Assembly: GCA_023229175.1 (NCBI GenBank)
Contig: JALNZV010000037.1
Location: 1 to 17,140 of the forward strand
Source of the DNA: Tissierellaceae bacterium
Lineage (GTDB): Bacteria; Bacillota; Clostridia; Tissierellales; Tissierellaceae
Length of the DNA: 17,140 nt
Direction of reading: 5' to 3'
Numbering within the stretch: the first letter of the stretch is position 1; the number at the start of each line of letters is the position of its first letter. The notes below the pieces were generated by a model. That model ran no database searches. It was given only the letters and a program-made list of their open reading frames with translations, and had not been told where the DNA came from. This document shows, piece by piece, positions 16,368-17,140 of this stretch. The translations under genes were made by a program, and so were the position numbers.

Positions 16368-16396
16368 TTGACTTATATAAGACATATTGTTAATAT
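16368..16396 (+). promoter_or_regulatory. purL: Candidate downstream purL promoter
   Basis: TTGACT (16368-16373) and TAATAT (16391-16396) with a 17-bp spacer. It would start RNA near 16403, just before the guanine aptamer at 16417. It may act together with, or instead of, the upstream candidate. Confidence 0.55.
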
Positions 16397-16416
16397 AAAT
16401 GTGTAATGAATATAAG

Positions 16417-16485
16417 GCTCATATAAGTCCCATAATATGGTTGGGATGTCTCTACAAAATGACCGAGAATCATTTGTCTATGGGC
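16417..16485 (+). promoter_or_regulatory. Purine riboswitch aptamer, guanine class
   Basis: P1 is GCTCATA (16417-16423) with TATGGGC (16479-16485). P2 is TCCCA with TGGGA around a loop containing ATATGG. J2/3 reads TGTCTCTAC, with the conserved U47, U51 and A52 equivalents. P3 is AAATGA with TCATTT. The ligand-pairing position just before the 3' P1 strand is C (16478), corresponding to C74 of the xpt aptamer, which selects guanine or hypoxanthine rather than adenine. No terminator follows it directly; it abuts the next aptamer. Confidence 0.9.
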
Positions 16486-16578
16486 GAAAGTGTATCTAGG
16501 GTTCCGAAGATTTTTCTTGCTGGACCGAGCGGTACAGATACTGTAAAAGGTATTACACCGAAGGGATAAAAGCCCAGT
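16486..16578 (+). promoter_or_regulatory. ykkC-family aptamer, probably PRPP-sensing subtype
   Basis: The ykkC core is present: CTAGGGTTCCG (16496-16506), CTGGACCGAGCGG (16520-16532), ACACCG (16555-16560) and GGGATAAAAGCCC (16563-16575). An extra hairpin (TACAG/CTGTA) lies between the last two conserved blocks, as in the subtype-2 members. Guanidine, ppGpp and PRPP variants share this core. The position behind a guanine aptamer and ahead of purL points to PRPP. The conserved GGGATAAAAGCCC overlaps the 5' arm of the terminator, so ligand binding should prevent termination and switch the gene on. Confidence 0.87.
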
Positions 16579-16623
16579 CGGGTAGGTTTCGCTTTACCTA
16601 CCTGGCTGGGCTTATATTATTTT
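16570..16623 (+). terminator. Shared terminator of the tandem riboswitch
   Basis: An 18-bp stem runs from AAGCCCAGTCGGGTAGGT (16570-16587) to ACCTACCTGGCTGGGCTT (16596-16613), with two G-U pairs and an 8-nt loop. A T-rich tail (TATTATTTT) follows. It is the only terminator for both aptamers and lies just before the purL ribosome binding site. Confidence 0.92.
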
Positions 16624-16637
16624 AGGGAGGGTTCAAT

Positions 16638-17140
16638 ATGGAATACAAAAGAGTATTCATAGAGAAAAAAGAAAAGTTTAATACTGAAGCTAAAATGTTA
16701 TTAGGGGAATTTAGGGACTTCTTAGGTATAAAAGATTTAAACGGGGTTAGGACAGTAAATGTTTACGATTTAACTGGGGGTACAGAAGGAGAATACGAGG
16801 ATATAATAAACAAAATTCTATATGAGAAAACCCTAGATATCTTATATGTAGGGGAGCTTCCCATTGAAGAAAAAGAAATGGCTTTTAGGGTTAAATACCA
16901 TGAAAGTCAATACAACAAAAGGGAGGATTCTACGAATCAGCTGATAGGTTTTTTAACTGGCAATGAAAATATAAAAGTAACAAATTCAGAGATAATTATT
17001 TTGGAAAATATATCCCACGATGATTTTGAAAAGGTAAAAAACTACTATATAAACCCCATAGAGATGAAGGAAATAGACTTAAACTTTTATAAACCTGAAG
17101 GGGAAAGTGTAAAGGAAGGGTCTATAGAGGAAATAAAAGG
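16638..17140 (+). CDS. purL: Phosphoribosylformylglycinamidine synthase (N-terminal part)
   Basis: Fourth step of de novo purine synthesis: ATP- and glutamine-dependent conversion of FGAR to FGAM, in the cytoplasm. Only the first 167 residues are in the window; the frame runs off the right edge. They resemble the N-terminal domain of the long single-chain enzyme of about 1,250 residues used by clostridia and proteobacteria. FRVKYHESQYNKREDS (83-98) matches the family pattern FRVEYLPGQYDQRADS, and YYINPIEMKE (136-145) matches YLINPVDSRE. ATG 16638 follows AGGGAGGG (16624-16631) by 6 nt. The tandem riboswitch directly upstream is consistent with a purine gene. The catalytic FGAM and glutaminase domains are not visible here. 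Confidence 0.93.
   Translation, partial: MEYKRVFIEKKEKFNTEAKMLLGEFRDFLGIKDLNGVRTVNVYDLTGGTEGEYEDIINKILYEKTLDILYVGELPIEEKEMAFRVKYHESQYNKREDSTNQLIGFLTGNENIKVTNSEIIILENISHDDFEKVKNYYINPIEMKEIDLNFYKPEGESVKEGSIEEIK

Noticed and set aside
8704..16412. GTGTAATGAATA occurs before both the catalase gene and purL
   Set aside because: It is a short AT-rich word in different settings (a dyad in one, the leader RNA start in the other); no shared regulation can be argued.
1..17140. A wholly new defence or metabolic system
   Set aside because: Every gene here belongs to a known family. The novelty is in the arrangement (array-gene fusion, duplicated T-box, tandem riboswitch), not in a new protein system.

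Overview
The window looks like a chromosomal segment of a low-GC Gram-positive anaerobe, most likely a clostridium or relative (Clostridia/Tissierellia). The grounds are AT-rich DNA, strong AGGAGG-type ribosome binding sites, T-box and purine-riboswitch regulation, a clostridial-type long PurL, and an argCJBD operon. Every gene I can support is on the + strand. Species cannot be fixed from the sequence alone.

Region 1 (1-5985) is a very large type I-C-like CRISPR array. A 94-base leader end carries a perfect 8-bp dyad. It is followed by 87 full 33-nt repeats that read as identical, and by 87 spacers of 33-36 nt. The last spacer is followed by only 7 nt of a repeat (GTCGCTT). The leader is on the left, so transcription runs rightward. 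No cas genes are in view; they would be expected to the left. The array contains a tandem duplicated spacer (49/50) and a separated duplicate (73/76). Two diverged spacers (72/79) encode the same nonapeptide with only synonymous differences.

Region 2 (5986-8639): the broken last repeat runs directly into the interior of a membrane GAF-GGDEF-EAL gene that has lost its 5' end. The GGDEF and EAL motifs are intact. The frame stays open back into the last repeat, so a deletion or insertion scar joins the array to a c-di-GMP gene.

Region 3 (8751-10280) is a monofunctional heme catalase with its own terminator. A gene-poor stretch follows (10281-10610), which holds a small frameshifted remnant of a chemotaxis-receptor signalling domain.

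Region 4 (10611-16310) is an arginine-biosynthesis operon. A consensus promoter (TTGACA, 17 bp, TATAAT) precedes two nearly identical tandem T-box leaders, each with its own terminator, then argC-argJ-argB-argD. These cover four of the five acetyl-cycle steps from glutamate to ornithine; ArgJ, probably bifunctional, would also supply the first. A closely spaced alpha/beta hydrolase follows. No argF is present.

Region 5 (16330-17140) is a purine-biosynthesis control region. Two candidate promoters lead into a guanine-class purine riboswitch directly abutting a ykkC-family (PRPP-type) aptamer. Both share one terminator ahead of purL, which runs off the window. This matches the known tandem guanine-PRPP riboswitch logic gate.
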